A stretch of 64,000 nucleotides of DNA from Mesorhizobium sp. M9A.F.Ca.ET.002.03.1.2 (GTDB lineage Bacteria > Pseudomonadota > Alphaproteobacteria > Rhizobiales > Rhizobiaceae). Every line of letters begins with the position of its first letter. Position 1 is the first letter of the stretch. The stretch covers positions 2,287,001-2,351,000 of the forward strand of contig NZ_CP034443.1 of assembly GCF_003952365.1 (NCBI RefSeq), written 5' to 3'. Below are positions 46,453 to 56,309 of the stretch, one piece after another. The notes under the pieces were generated by a model, which worked only from the letters and a program-made list of their open reading frames with translations, made no database searches and had not been told where the DNA came from. The position numbers and the translations under genes are program-made.

Positions 46453-47529
46453 TTAGAGTTGCTTCGACGCCCAGAAGTCGAGGCGGCTGTCACGTAGATC
46501 TCGGACGGATTTGAGCCGCTCTTTTTCCACAAAACGGATCATCCCGGAAAGAATGCGGCCCGGCAGCGAAGGCCCGGCATAGATCATGCCGGTGTAGAGC
46601 TGGACGAGATCGGCGCCGGCGCGGATCTTCTCCAGTGCCGTCTCAGCGGAATCGACGCCGCCGACGCCGACGATGGCGCGGTCCGGGCCAAGCAATTTCC
46701 GCATTTTGGCCAGCACGATGGTCGAGCGCTCGAACAAAGGTTTTCCCGAAAGCCCTCCGGCCTCGCGAGCAACGCCGGCGCTGCGCAGCAGAGGCCGGGA
46801 AATGGTGGTGTTGGAGACAATGATGCCGTCTATCTGCTTCTCGGTAACCTCGGCAGCGATGTCCTTGAGCTCGGGTTCGACCAGGTCCGGCGCGATTTTC
46901 AGGAAAATCGGCGGTTTCACTGATACCGCCGATCGCGCTGCGATGACCCGGGACAAAAGCTCGCCAAGCTGTTCGCGCGCCTGCATGTTGCGCAGGCCGG
47001 GCGTGTTCGGCGAGGAGATGTTGACCGTCAGATAGGAGGCGTGCGGCGCAAACCTGACAATGCCGCGCTCATAGTCACTGACGCGGTCGGTGCTGTCCTT
47101 GTTGGCGCCGATATTGACGCCGACGATGCCAGCGCGGCCTTTGCGGGCGGCGAGCCGTTTTTCGGCCGCTTCGTGACCCTCATTGTTGAAGCCCAGCCGG
47201 TTGATCACTGCTTCGTCCGATGTCAGCCGGAAAATGCGCGGCTTCGGGTTGCCAGCCTGCGGCAGCGGCGTGATCGTGCCGACCTCGGCAAAGCCGAAGC
47301 CGAGGCCGAGCAATGCATCCGGAACGTCGGCGTTCTTGTCGTAGCCGGCGGCCATGCCGAGCGGATTGGGGAAATCGATGCCGCAGACGCTGACAGTCAG
47401 CCTATCGTCGCGCACGGGGCGCCGGGCGACCGGCAGCCCGCATTTCAGCGCTGCGATCGACAGGCCGTGGGCTGTTTCCGGATCAAATGTGAACAGGAAC
47501 TTCTGGCCGAGCCGGTCGAGCACGCTCAT
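46453..47529 (-). CDS. pyrD: Dihydroorotate dehydrogenase (quinone), class 2
   Basis: 358 residues. The N-terminal helix (MSVLDRLGQKFLFTFDPETAHGLS) and FPNPLGMAAGYDKNADVPDALLGLGFGFAEVGTITPLPQAGNPKPR are characteristic of class 2. NISSPNTPGLRNMQ contains the catalytic serine, and VGVGGVDSAETALEKIRAGADLVQLYTGM the FMN phosphate region. It makes orotate in pyrimidine synthesis and reduces quinone at the inner membrane. It follows the DUF952 gene with a 4-base overlap. Confidence 0.97.
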   Translation of the reverse strand: MSVLDRLGQKFLFTFDPETAHGLSIAALKCGLPVARRPVRDDRLTVSVCGIDFPNPLGMAAGYDKNADVPDALLGLGFGFAEVGTITPLPQAGNPKPRIFRLTSDEAVINRLGFNNEGHEAAEKRLAARKGRAGIVGVNIGANKDSTDRVSDYERGIVRFAPHASYLTVNISSPNTPGLRNMQAREQLGELLSRVIAARSAVSVKPPIFLKIAPDLVEPELKDIAAEVTEKQIDGIIVSNTTISRPLLRSAGVAREAGGLSGKPLFERSTIVLAKMRKLLGPDRAIVGVGGVDSAETALEKIRAGADLVQLYTGMIYAGPSLPGRILSGMIRFVEKERLKSVRDLRDSRLDFWASKQL

Positions 47530-47876
47530 TCGGCCTCCAGCATCGGGAATTGGTGCAGTCCATCGGTGCCAAGCGGCAATGGCTGCACCCAGACGACGGC
47601 CTCGAGGTCGAGCGGGCCGTAAAGATGCGGGAACAGCGCGCCGCCGCGCGAGACCTCGTATTTCAGCGCATCATCCAGTTTTGCCCCATCGATGGCGACC
47701 AGCAGCAGCCCGGTCTGGCCGGCAAAGTGTTTTGCCGCCGTTTCCCTGGCCTGGTCGCCCGAGGAAAAATGGATGAAGCCGTCGGCGGCATCGACAGGCG
47801 CGCCGATGAAGCGGCCATTTCTTTCGGCCTCACGCCACAGCGCTTCAGGCACTATCTTGTAGATAATCTGAGACAT
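47526..47876 (-). CDS. DUF952-family protein
   Basis: 116 residues from ATG 47876 (MSQIIYKIVPEALWREAERNGRFIGAPVDAADGFIHFSSGDQARETA). The GFIHFS and LFPHLYGPLDLEAVVWVQPLPL segments are typical of DUF952, a small fold related to ADP-ribosyltransferase-like proteins, of unknown function. ATGA overlap with pyrD indicates translational coupling. Confidence 0.9.
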   Translation of the reverse strand: MSQIIYKIVPEALWREAERNGRFIGAPVDAADGFIHFSSGDQARETAAKHFAGQTGLLLVAIDGAKLDDALKYEVSRGGALFPHLYGPLDLEAVVWVQPLPLGTDGLHQFPMLEAE

Positions 47877-47924
47877 GGTTCCGCTATAGTCCGAACCAAC
47901 CATGCGGGGAAGGGGCAAGCAGGT

Positions 47925-48010
47925 TCCGGAAAAGTGTCATACGGTTTTCCGACAAGAACCTGCGTCAGGATAAAAGGCAGAGTTCTTCCCCATTTCCGGC
48001 GCAAATATGC
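47925..48010. repeat. Short palindromic intergenic repeat
   Basis: GGTTCCGGAAAAGTGTCATACGG and TTTTCCGACAAGAACC contain short inverted pairs and echo the CCGAAAAGTGGAAACCGGTTT segment at 43637-43718. It occupies the divergent gap before the coiled-coil protein. Confidence 0.4.
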
Positions 48011-48044
48011 GATAGATTGCGCTTACTGGCTCATGGAGGACAAT

Positions 48045-48482
48045 ATGCGTCCGCAGCACGTCTTGATCCCCGCAGCACTCGTCTCGCTCGTCGCGGCATC
48101 ATCTTTTTCCGCGGAAGCGGACCGCTACCGTCTGGAAAAGTCGGCCAACGGCTATGTTCGCATGGACACGCAGACCGGGGCGATGTCGATCTGCGAGGAG
48201 CGCGCCGGCCAGCTCGTCTGCAAGATGGCGGCCGACGAACGCGCCGCCTTCCAGGACGAGATCGACCGGCTGGAGAGTTCGGTGAAGGCGCTCGACGAGC
48301 GCGTCGTCAAGCTAGAAAACTCGCTGTCCGCCCGCTTCGAATCGACCTTGCCCAGCGAGGAGGATTTCAACAAGACGATGAGCTACATGGAGCGCTTCCT
48401 GCGCGGCTTCATGGGCATCGTCAAGGATATGGAAGAGGACAGCGGCGAGGATGGCGCCAGGCCCAATTCGCAAAAGACCTGA
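48045..48482 (+). CDS. Secreted protein with C-terminal coiled coil (unknown function)
   Basis: 145 residues from ATG 48045 with GGAGG 5 bases upstream; ATG 48033 is also in frame. A signal peptide (LIPAALVSLVAASSFSAEA) is followed by RYRLEKSANGYVRMDTQTGAMSICEERAGQLVCKMAADE, with two cysteines, then a heptad-rich helix (DEIDRLESSVKALDERVVKLENSL). I do not recognise the family beyond similar rhizobial hypotheticals. Likely periplasmic. Confidence 0.7.
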   Translation: MRPQHVLIPAALVSLVAASSFSAEADRYRLEKSANGYVRMDTQTGAMSICEERAGQLVCKMAADERAAFQDEIDRLESSVKALDERVVKLENSLSARFESTLPSEEDFNKTMSYMERFLRGFMGIVKDMEEDSGEDGARPNSQKT

Positions 48483-48604
48483 GCACGTTCACCGGGGAAA
48501 ACCCGGCCCATGACCTTTATGCTTGAAAATGGCTGATATCGCCGCATAATCGTTCGACTGATCCCGCAAGAAGCAGACAATCAATGGGATTCGGGGAGGG
48601 ACAT

Positions 48605-49264
48605 GTGCCGTCAGGCTACACTTTCGTCATCGCCGACGACCATCCGCTTTTTCGCGGCGCGCTGAGAGAGGCGCTTGCCGGCATCGGCAACGTCGCCGGC
48701 ATTCACGAGGCCGGCGATTTCGAAAGCGCCAAGGCGTTGGTTGCGGCCAATGAGGATGTCGATCTGGTGCTGCTCGACTTGTCCATGCCGGGCGCGAGCG
48801 GCCTTTCCGGTCTGATCTCGCTGCGCGGCATCCATCCGACGGTGCCGCTGGTGGTGGTGTCGGCGCATGACGACCCGGTGACCATCCGTCGCGCGCTCGA
48901 TCTCGGCGCTTCGGGTTTCATCTCCAAATCGGCCAGCATGGAGGAGATCCGCGGCGCCGTGCAGTCGGTGCTTGCCGGCGACATCGCCGCGCCCACCGGC
49001 ATCGATCTCGGCGTCGAGCGCGATCCCGAGATCTCCGATCTGATCAAGCGGCTGCAGGCGCTGACGCCGCAGCAGACGCGTGTGCTCGGCATGCTGGCCG
49101 AAGGACTGCTCAACAAGCAGATCGCCTACGAACTCGGCGTCTCCGAAGCGACGATCAAGGCCCATGTCTCGGCCATCCTGCAGAAACTTGGCGTCGACAG
49201 CCGCACCCAGGCGGTAATCCTGCTGTCCAAGATCGGCAGCGACCCGCTGCCGGCAGCGGGCTGA
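48605..49264 (+). CDS. NarL/FixJ-type response regulator
   Basis: 219 residues from GTG 48605 after GGGAGGG; ATG 48584 would add 7 residues. A receiver domain (FVIADDHPLFRGAL; phospho-aspartate in LLDLSMPGASG; SKSAS) is joined to a LuxR-type helix-turn-helix (LTPQQTRVLGMLAEGLLNKQIAYELGVSEATIKAHVSAILQKLGV). It is convergent with the transporter-like hybrid histidine kinase 33 bp away, the probable cognate kinase. Confidence 0.9.
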   Translation: MPSGYTFVIADDHPLFRGALREALAGIGNVAGIHEAGDFESAKALVAANEDVDLVLLDLSMPGASGLSGLISLRGIHPTVPLVVVSAHDDPVTIRRALDLGASGFISKSASMEEIRGAVQSVLAGDIAAPTGIDLGVERDPEISDLIKRLQALTPQQTRVLGMLAEGLLNKQIAYELGVSEATIKAHVSAILQKLGVDSRTQAVILLSKIGSDPLPAAG

Positions 49265-49297
49265 CCTCGGCATCCGGTCTACAGAAAGATATGACCG

Positions 49298-52200
49298 CTA
49301 CTCGGCAGCCGACGCCAGCGGCCTGACCCTGGCCATCATCGACCGCAGCACCGCTGGTTTGAGCGGCTTGTTGATCACCGGCACGTCGAGCCTGCCGGCA
49401 GCAGTGCGCACCTCGCTCGAGCGGTCGGCGGTGACCAGCACGGCCGGCAGGTCCTGGCCGTGGATCGCGCGTAGTTTAGCAATCATTTCGAGACCGGTCT
49501 CGCCGTCGAGATGATAGTCGGCAAGCACGATGTCGGGGCGATGCATGCTGGAGCCCTCAAGATCATCTGAGCCGGAAAAAGTGTCGACGCTGCAGCCCCA
49601 GCCCTCGAGCAGCAGCCGCATGCCGCCGAGGATGCGGGCGTCATTGTCGATGCAGAGCACGCGCAGCCCGGCAAGCGAAGCCGCGGCGCGGACGGGCGCC
49701 TTCGCCTCGACCTCGCGCCGCGGCTCCTGCACCGTCGCGACCGGCAGGATGACGGAGAAGCGCGTGCCCTTGCCGGGGTTCGAAAATATCCGGAGTTCGA
49801 GGCGCAAGACGCGAGCGATGCGGTCGACGATTGAAAGGCCGAGACCGAGGCCTTCAGCCTCGCGCGCGCCCTCGTCGAGCCGGGTGAATTCGTGAAAGAC
49901 CGTGTTCAGCTTGTCGCCGGCAATGCCGATGCCGGTATCGATCACCTGTATCTCGGCCAATTCGCCGCGCCGCCGCACGCCGACCAGGATGCGGCCATGG
50001 CGGGTGTATTTGATGGCATTGGAGACGAGGTTCTGGATCAGGCGGCGCAACAGATTGCGGTCAGTCGTCACGCTGAGCGACGACGGCATGATCGTCAGGC
50101 CGAGTTTCTTCTCGGCGGCAAGCGGCTGGAAGTCGTTGCCGATCTGGCGCAGCAGTTCGTCCAGGCTGAAGACAGTGTCGTCCGGTTTCATCGCGCCGGC
50201 ATCGAGACGGGAAATGTCGAGCACAGCGCCGAGAATGGTCTCGACTGATTCCAGCGAGGATTCGATGTTGATCGCGGCCCTGCCGGCAGGGCCCTTGCCG
50301 GCCTTTTCGATCAGCGATGAGCAATAAAGGCGGGCAGCGTTCAGCGGTTGCAGGATGTCATGACCGGCGGCAGCGAGGAAACGCGTCTTGCCGAGATTGG
50401 CCTCCTCCGCCAGCATCTGCGCCTGCGCCAGCTCCTCGTTGACACGGGTCAGTTCGACGGTGCGGTGCTTGACCCGTTGTTCCAGCGATTCATTGGCACG
50501 CTTCAGCGCCAGATCCTGCTCGACGCGACCTGAAATGTCGGCATAGGTGGCGACGATGCCGCCGTCCGGCATCGGGTTGGAGCGCAATTCCAGGATGCGG
50601 CCGCTGGTCTTCAGTTCCATCTGCCACGGGCTGACGAAACTGGTGAGGCGGTTGAGCATTGTTACCCGCTGATCTGCCGGAATGTCGCCACGCTCGGCAA
50701 GGTGGCGCAGAATGCGATCGAGCGAGACGCCGACCTGGCCCATCTCATCGGGCAGGTCGAACAGCGCCCGATACTGACGGTTCCAGCAGATCAGCCGGAA
50801 ATCCCTGTCGAAGACGGTGATGCCTTGTTCCATCTGGTCGAGCGCGATCTGCAGCAGGTCGCGGTTGTGCTGCAGCGCCTCGGTGGCGTCGTCAAGCAGG
50901 CGGAAGGCATCCTTGGATTCGCGGTCGTTGCGGCGTAGGAGCAGCGACAGGATCAGCCGCGCCGAGGAGGAGCCGACGGCACTCGCCAGAAGCTGCTCGG
51001 AGAAGCGGATGACGTCCATGCTGGCCTGCTCGTTGCCGTGCAGCGAAGTGCCACTGCTCTCTTCGAACGACTGGAAGGACCGTTCGGTGCGTTCGACGCC
51101 AAGGTAGCGCGCGATGGTGTCCTTGAGATCGTTGACGGTGACGGTGGTCCGGAAGCGGCGCAGGCTCGGCATAGGGCTCGCCTCGCGCGGCACGAAAATC
51201 GACGCCTGGATGCGCTCCAGCGGCACCGACGCGCGTGACAGCGAGCCGAACACGAAGAACAGCGTGTTGATCGACAGGCTCCACAAGACGCCGTGGTTCA
51301 GGGGCTCGGCGACGGTGCCGAACAGCGCTTGTGGGCGCAATGCTTCGAAACCGAAAAGGCCGTGGACGACGATGCCGGTATCCGGCACGGCAAGCGAGGG
51401 GAGCAGCAGCGTGTAGCCCCAGACGACGATGCCGGCAACCATGCCGAGTACGGCGCCCCTGCCGTTGGCGCCGCGCCAGATCAGTCCGCCGATAAAGGCA
51501 GGCGCAAACTGCGCAATTGCGGCGAAGGACATCAGGCCGATGGACGAGAGCCGCGCGCTGTCGGTGCTCTCGCGATAGTAGAGGAAGGCGATGAACAGCA
51601 TGATGAAGATCGCCGCCCGCCGCACGTTGAGGATGAGCGTCGACCAGTCCTCGTTCTCGGATGTCGTGGTCTTGAGGAGGCGGCGCACGAACAGCGGAAT
51701 GACGAGGTCGTTGGAGATCATGATCGACAGCGCGACGCTTTCGACGATCACCATCGCGGTCGCCGCCGACAGACCGCCGATGAAGGCCGCCATGGCCAGC
51801 AAATCGTGACCGCTGAGCAGCGGCAGCGACAAGACGTAGAGGTCGCTGCTGGTTCTGGTGCCGACCAGCGCCAGGCCAGCGAGCGCGATCGGCAGCACGA
51901 AAAGGTTGATCGCCACCAGATAGAGCGGAAACACCCATGTCGCGGTGCGCAACTCGGCCTCGCTGCGGTTCTCGACGATGGTGACGTAGAACTGGCGCGG
52001 CAGCATGATGATGGCGAAACCGCTCAAACATGTCAGTACCAGCCAGGTTGCGAGCGACGTGCTGTAACCCATCGCTTGCTGCACTTGCGTGTTCTGGGCG
52101 AGCTTGTCGACCATATCGCCTGGCCCGCCGAAGATCAGGAAGGTCACCAGCAGGCCGATCGCCAGGAAGGCGGCGAGCTTGACCACGGTTTCGACCGCCA

Positions 52201-52837
52201 CCGCCAGCATCAGCCCATCCTGGTGCTCGGTGGCGTCGGCGTGGCGCGTGCCGAACAGCACCGCAAACAGCGCAAGCAGCATGGCGACGACCAGCGAGAT
52301 GTCGCTGACGAAGGGATCGAAGGACGGCGGCGAGCCGGTATAATGCTCGACCATCAGGCTGACCGAGCCGGAAATCGCCTTCAGCTGCAGCGCCATATAG
52401 GGCACCGCGCCGATCGTCGCGATCAGAGTGGCGATCGCCGCAACGGTAAAGCTCTTGCCGTAGCGGGCGCCGAGGAAATCCGCGATCGAGGTGATCTTCT
52501 CGGTCTTGGCCAGCCTGACGATGCGCCGAAGCAGCGGAAAGCCGAACACGAACACCAGCACCGGTCCGGTATAGATGCCGAGGAATTCGAGGCCGCGCTC
52601 GGAGGACAGCCCCACCGAACCGAAGAAGGTCCAGGAGGTGCAGTAAATGGCGAGACTGAGCGCATAGATGAAGGGCCGGGCCTGGCCAGGCCCGGATGTC
52701 GTCGAGCGCCGGTCGCCGAGGCTGGCGATGGCGAACAGCAACGTCACATAGGCGATCGCGATGATGACGATGAACCAGCCCTGCACGCCCTGGAAATCCT
52801 CCCTTGCCGATTTTTCACCCGGCCTGATGAGACGCAA
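49298..52837 (-). CDS. Sodium-solute-symporter-linked hybrid sensor histidine kinase
   Basis: 1179 residues. The first ~500 form a sodium:solute symporter (SSF/SLC5) domain with about 13 membrane segments (LGARYGKSFTVAAIATLIATIGAVPYMALQLKAI; SGFAIIMLPRQFYVTIVEN). A PAS domain follows (LDQMEQGITVFDRDFRLICWNRQYRALF). The HisKA box AAGHDILQPLNAARLYCSSL has its histidine near residue 827. The ATPase domain (QNLVSNAIKYTRHG; DTGIGIAGDKLNTVFHEFTR) and a C-terminal receiver (CIDNDARILGGM; DIVLADYHLDGETG near residue 1106) complete it. CbrA-type kinases use the symporter module for sensing. The nearby response regulator is the likely output. Confidence 0.92.
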   Translation of the reverse strand: MRLIRPGEKSAREDFQGVQGWFIVIIAIAYVTLLFAIASLGDRRSTTSGPGQARPFIYALSLAIYCTSWTFFGSVGLSSERGLEFLGIYTGPVLVFVFGFPLLRRIVRLAKTEKITSIADFLGARYGKSFTVAAIATLIATIGAVPYMALQLKAISGSVSLMVEHYTGSPPSFDPFVSDISLVVAMLLALFAVLFGTRHADATEHQDGLMLAVAVETVVKLAAFLAIGLLVTFLIFGGPGDMVDKLAQNTQVQQAMGYSTSLATWLVLTCLSGFAIIMLPRQFYVTIVENRSEAELRTATWVFPLYLVAINLFVLPIALAGLALVGTRTSSDLYVLSLPLLSGHDLLAMAAFIGGLSAATAMVIVESVALSIMISNDLVIPLFVRRLLKTTTSENEDWSTLILNVRRAAIFIMLFIAFLYYRESTDSARLSSIGLMSFAAIAQFAPAFIGGLIWRGANGRGAVLGMVAGIVVWGYTLLLPSLAVPDTGIVVHGLFGFEALRPQALFGTVAEPLNHGVLWSLSINTLFFVFGSLSRASVPLERIQASIFVPREASPMPSLRRFRTTVTVNDLKDTIARYLGVERTERSFQSFEESSGTSLHGNEQASMDVIRFSEQLLASAVGSSSARLILSLLLRRNDRESKDAFRLLDDATEALQHNRDLLQIALDQMEQGITVFDRDFRLICWNRQYRALFDLPDEMGQVGVSLDRILRHLAERGDIPADQRVTMLNRLTSFVSPWQMELKTSGRILELRSNPMPDGGIVATYADISGRVEQDLALKRANESLEQRVKHRTVELTRVNEELAQAQMLAEEANLGKTRFLAAAGHDILQPLNAARLYCSSLIEKAGKGPAGRAAINIESSLESVETILGAVLDISRLDAGAMKPDDTVFSLDELLRQIGNDFQPLAAEKKLGLTIMPSSLSVTTDRNLLRRLIQNLVSNAIKYTRHGRILVGVRRRGELAEIQVIDTGIGIAGDKLNTVFHEFTRLDEGAREAEGLGLGLSIVDRIARVLRLELRIFSNPGKGTRFSVILPVATVQEPRREVEAKAPVRAAASLAGLRVLCIDNDARILGGMRLLLEGWGCSVDTFSGSDDLEGSSMHRPDIVLADYHLDGETGLEMIAKLRAIHGQDLPAVLVTADRSSEVRTAAGRLDVPVINKPLKPAVLRSMMARVRPLASAAE

Positions 52838-53009
52838 TCACAGCTTGGCGATCAAGTCCATCGCGGCTTTCGGCGCATGATGGCCGCGGCTGGGCAACCA
52901 TGGCCGGTGGAAACCGGTCTTTTGCTTCTGTTGCAACCGCAGGTTTTTGCTATCTTGCCTTGGGGCGGCGCCGGACGGCTGGAAGTAGCACGTCATGAAG
53001 GAGGGTCGA

Positions 53010-53429
53010 ATGCTGAAAGAATTCCAGGAGTTCATTTCCAGGGGCAATGTGATGGACCTGGCGGTCGGCGTCATCATCGGCGCTGCCTTCGGCAGAATCG
53101 TCGATTCGCTGGTCAACGACATCATCATGCCCTTCATCGGCGCCCTTGGAGGCGTCGATTTCTCAAACTATTTCATAGGTCTGTCGTCCGCGGTAAACGC
53201 AACCAACCTCGTCGACGCGCGCAAGCAAGGCGCGGTGTTTGCCTATGGTAACTTCATCACCGTGGCGCTGAATTTCATCATCCTCGCCTTCATCATCTTC
53301 CTGATGGTCAAGGCGGTGAACAATCTGCGCAAGCGGCTGGAAGCCGAGAAACCGCCTGCGCCTGCGGCTCCGCCGCCGGCCGACGTTGCGCTGCTTACCG
53401 AAATTCGCGATCTCCTTGCCAGGAAATAG
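53010..53429 (+). CDS. mscL: Large-conductance mechanosensitive channel MscL
   Basis: 139 residues from ATG 53010 ([42 protein letters not shown]), with AAGGAGGG upstream; an ATG 15 bases earlier overlaps that ribosome site. The pore helix and the second membrane segment ([26 protein letters not shown]) are present. The C-terminal helix ends [11 protein letters not shown]. It opens under osmotic downshock. A strong terminator follows. Confidence 0.97.
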   Translation: MLKEFQEFISRGNVMDLAVGVIIGAAFGRIVDSLVNDIIMPFIGALGGVDFSNYFIGLSSAVNATNLVDARKQGAVFAYGNFITVALNFIILAFIIFLMVKAVNNLRKRLEAEKPPAPAAPPPADVALLTEIRDLLARK

Positions 53430-53452
53430 TCCGAAGCCAGAGTCCCTGGACC

Positions 53453-53482
53453 AAAACCCCGGTCGTTTTCGGCCGGGGTTTT
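53453..53482 (+). terminator. Intrinsic terminator after mscL
   Basis: AAAACCCCGG and CCGGGGTTTT form a perfect 10-bp stem around ten bases and carry the T run, 23 bp after the mscL stop. The symmetry lets it act in both directions. Confidence 0.85.
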
Positions 53483-53540
53483 CTGTTTTCGCCTGTCGTA
53501 AAACACGCTAGCAGTCCAGAAGACGAAAACGGATTTATCC

Positions 53541-54710
53541 ATGACCCTGATCGAGAATTTGCGCGCCGAGGCCCGGGCCGCGCCTGAAAGCGGCATTGTC
53601 GCCGTCATGAACCGCGGCCGCGGGCGCGACGGCATGATCCCGCTTTGGGCGGGCGAAGGCGACCTGCCGACGCCAGCCTTCATCACCGATGCCGCCGCCC
53701 GGGCGCTGGCCGGCGGCGAAACCTTCTATACCTGGCGGCAGAGGGGCATTCCCGAACTGCGACAGGCGCTCGCCCGCTATTACGTCAGGCATTTCGGCAA
53801 ATCCTTCGTCGAGGAGGAATTCATCGTCACCGGTTCGGGCATGCAGGCCATCCAACTGGCGCTCGACGCGGTCGCCGGCAAGGGCGACGAGGTCGTCTAT
53901 CTGTCGCCGGCCTGGCCGAATTTCGCCGCTGCCGCCGGCTTGGCAGGCGCCATCCCGGTCGCTGTCACGCTCGACCAGTCAGGCAATGGCTGGTCCTGCG
54001 ACGTCGGCAAGATCGAGGCGGCGATCACGCCAAGGACAAAGGCGCTGTTCGTCAACACGCCGTCCAACCCGACCGGCTGGACCGCCGACAGGGAGACGCT
54101 GCAGGCGATCCTCGACCTTGCCCGCGCAAGGGGCCTGTGGATCATCGCCGACGAGATCTATTCGCTGTTCCACTACGGCGATAGTCGCGCGCCGTCCTTC
54201 ATCGACATCATGGCCGACGAGGATCGCATCCTGTTCGTCAACAGTTTTTCCAAGAACTGGGCGATGACCGGCTGGCGGGTCGGCTGGATCAAGATCCATC
54301 CGTCGCTGCAGCAGGTGTTCGAGAATCTGGTCCAGTATTCGACCTCGGGCGTCGCCCAGTTCATGCAGCGTGGCGCGGTCGTCGCCCTCGATGAAGGCGA
54401 CGCCTTCATCGTCGAGCAGGTGGAGCGGGCAAGGGCAGCGCGCGACCTGGTCTGCGCGATCCTCGCCGAGACTGGCAGGGCGCGCTTCACCGTACCGCAG
54501 GGCGCGTTCTATCTGTTCTTCGCGGTCGACGGTATCACCGATTCACGTGCTGCCGCCTTCGACATTGTCGACCGCGCCAATGTCGGCCTGGCACCCGGAA
54601 CCGCATTCGGTCCCGGCGGCGAAGCCTTTTTCAGGCTGTGTTTCCACCGTCGTCTCGACCAGCTCGAGGAAGCGGCGCACCGGCTGGCGAAGTGGATCAG
54701 AACTGCTTGA
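53541..54710 (+). CDS. Class I/II PLP-dependent aminotransferase
   Basis: 389 residues. AAT-I fold with GGETFYTWRQRGIPELRQALARYY, VTGSGMQAIQLALDAVAGKGDEVVYLSPAWPNF, NTPSNPTGW and the PLP lysine in VNSFSKNWAMTGWRVGW. The subtype resembles aspartate/aromatic-type aminotransferases of alphaproteobacteria, but the donor is not predictable. It is convergent with hemA with a 54-bp gap. Confidence 0.93.
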   Translation: MTLIENLRAEARAAPESGIVAVMNRGRGRDGMIPLWAGEGDLPTPAFITDAAARALAGGETFYTWRQRGIPELRQALARYYVRHFGKSFVEEEFIVTGSGMQAIQLALDAVAGKGDEVVYLSPAWPNFAAAAGLAGAIPVAVTLDQSGNGWSCDVGKIEAAITPRTKALFVNTPSNPTGWTADRETLQAILDLARARGLWIIADEIYSLFHYGDSRAPSFIDIMADEDRILFVNSFSKNWAMTGWRVGWIKIHPSLQQVFENLVQYSTSGVAQFMQRGAVVALDEGDAFIVEQVERARAARDLVCAILAETGRARFTVPQGAFYLFFAVDGITDSRAAAFDIVDRANVGLAPGTAFGPGGEAFFRLCFHRRLDQLEEAAHRLAKWIRTA

Positions 54711-54764
54711 GGCGAGTACGCTCCGGCGGGTAAGGTCGCCGTCGGAGCAGAGTTTCAAACGGCT

Positions 54765-56042
54765 TCAGCCGCCGGACTTCGGCACCAGCAACGGAATGAC
54801 GCGGTCGCTCTCGGCTACCGAAGGCCGGCCGGCGGAGCCGTAAGGGATGCCCAAAGCATCCCAGGTCTCGACCAGCGCGTCCTGAAGTTCCGCGATCAGT
54901 TGATCCGAATGGAACGGCGTCGGCGTGATGCGCAGCCGTTCGGTGCCGCGCGGCACGGTCGGGTAGTTGATCGGCTGGATGTAGATGCCGTGGACGCCGA
55001 GCAGGCGGTCGCTGGCCATCTTGCAGAGTTCGGGATCGCCGACGAGCAGCGGAACGATGTGGGTGGCGGAGTCCATCACCGGCAAGCCGGCGGCGGCAAG
55101 GACATGCTTGGTCCGCGCGGCCTGGCGCTGCTGTGCGTCGCGCTCGGCCTGCGAGCGCTTCAGATGGCGGATCGACGTGGTCGCGGCGGCGGCGATGGCC
55201 GGCGGCAGCGCCGTGGTGAAGATGAAGCCCGGCGCATAGGAGCGCACGGCGTCGATCACGGCACTTGTGCCGGTGATATAGCCGCCGAGTGTGCCGAATG
55301 CCTTGGCCAGCGTACCTTCGATGATGTCGATACGGCCGGCCAGCCCTTCGCGCTCGGTGATACCGCCACCGCGCGGTCCGTACATGCCGACGGCATGGAC
55401 CTCGTCGATATAGGTCATGGCGTTGTAGCGCTCGGCAAGCTCGACGATCTGCTTGATCGGCGCGATGTCGCCATCCATCGAATAGACGCTCTCGAAGACG
55501 ATCAGCTTGGCACGCTCGCGGCCCGCCGCCTGTAGCAGGCTTTCGAGATGCGCAACGTCGTTATGGCGGAAGATCTTCTTCTCGGCGCCCGAACGCCGCA
55601 CGCCTTCGATCATCGAGGCGTGATTGAGTTCGTCCGAGATGATCAGGCAGTTGGGCAGGAGTCGCGCAATGGTCGAGATCGAGGCTTCGTTGGAGACGAA
55701 GCCGGAGGTGAAGACCAATGCGGCTTCCTTGTCGTGCAGGTCGGCCAGCTCCAGTTCGAGCTCGACCAGCGGGTTGCTGGTGCCGGAAATGTTGCGGGTG
55801 CCACCGGCGCCAGATCCCATCTTGCCGGCGGCGTTCTGCATTGCCGTGATGACGTCGGGATGCTGGCCCATGCCGAGATAGTCGTTGGAGCACCAGACGG
55901 TGATTTCCTGGGCGCGGCCGTTGGCGCGCCAGATCGCGCGCGGGAATTTCCCTACGATGCGCTCGAGGTCGGCGAAGATGCGGTAGCGACGCTCTGCATG
56001 GAGCTGGTCGATCGCATCTTCGAAGAACCGCTGATAGTTCAT
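54765..56042 (-). CDS. hemA: 5-aminolevulinate synthase
   Basis: 425 residues from ATG 56042 ([29 protein letters not shown]); the longer open frame upstream is non-coding by content. ALA synthase motifs are [60 protein letters not shown] and the PLP lysine in [15 protein letters not shown] near residue 247. It condenses glycine and succinyl-CoA, the Shemin route used by alphaproteobacteria. A perfect FNR/FixK box lies 125 bp upstream. Confidence 0.97.
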   Translation of the reverse strand: MNYQRFFEDAIDQLHAERRYRIFADLERIVGKFPRAIWRANGRAQEITVWCSNDYLGMGQHPDVITAMQNAAGKMGSGAGGTRNISGTSNPLVELELELADLHDKEAALVFTSGFVSNEASISTIARLLPNCLIISDELNHASMIEGVRRSGAEKKIFRHNDVAHLESLLQAAGRERAKLIVFESVYSMDGDIAPIKQIVELAERYNAMTYIDEVHAVGMYGPRGGGITEREGLAGRIDIIEGTLAKAFGTLGGYITGTSAVIDAVRSYAPGFIFTTALPPAIAAAATTSIRHLKRSQAERDAQQRQAARTKHVLAAAGLPVMDSATHIVPLLVGDPELCKMASDRLLGVHGIYIQPINYPTVPRGTERLRITPTPFHSDQLIAELQDALVETWDALGIPYGSAGRPSVAESDRVIPLLVPKSGG

Positions 56043-56166
56043 TTCGGCTTCCCAATTTTTGCGTGGGATCATAATCACTGCCCTATTCGACGTCCACCTG
56101 GCCTTTTTGGTCAAAATGCCACGCCCCAAGCCTGTTCCTAACGACCACGGATCATGGCCTATTCCC

Positions 56167-56180
56167 TTGATGTGGATCAA
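56167..56180. promoter_or_regulatory. Perfect FNR/FixK box between hemA and galE
   Basis: TTGATGTGGATCAA matches TTGAT-N4-ATCAA exactly. It lies 125 bp before hemA and 130 bp before galE in the divergent gap. Oxygen-responsive control of hemA by FixK/FnrL proteins is established in other alphaproteobacteria, so hemA is the more likely target. Confidence 0.75.
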
Positions 56181-56309
56181 TTTTGTTTCAAGACGATGCC
56201 ACGCGCCGATGAGACTGGTTACCGCAGGTACCAATGGCCTGGCGGCCGGCTTTCCAGTAAGGCGGATATTGAGACAGTTCCGATAAATCAGGAATAGCGA
56301 GGACATGGG

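Noticed and set aside
51293..53251. Long plus-strand open frame of 652 codons
   Set aside because: Antisense to the symporter-kinase and overlapping mscL; low-complexity Arg/Gln/His composition.
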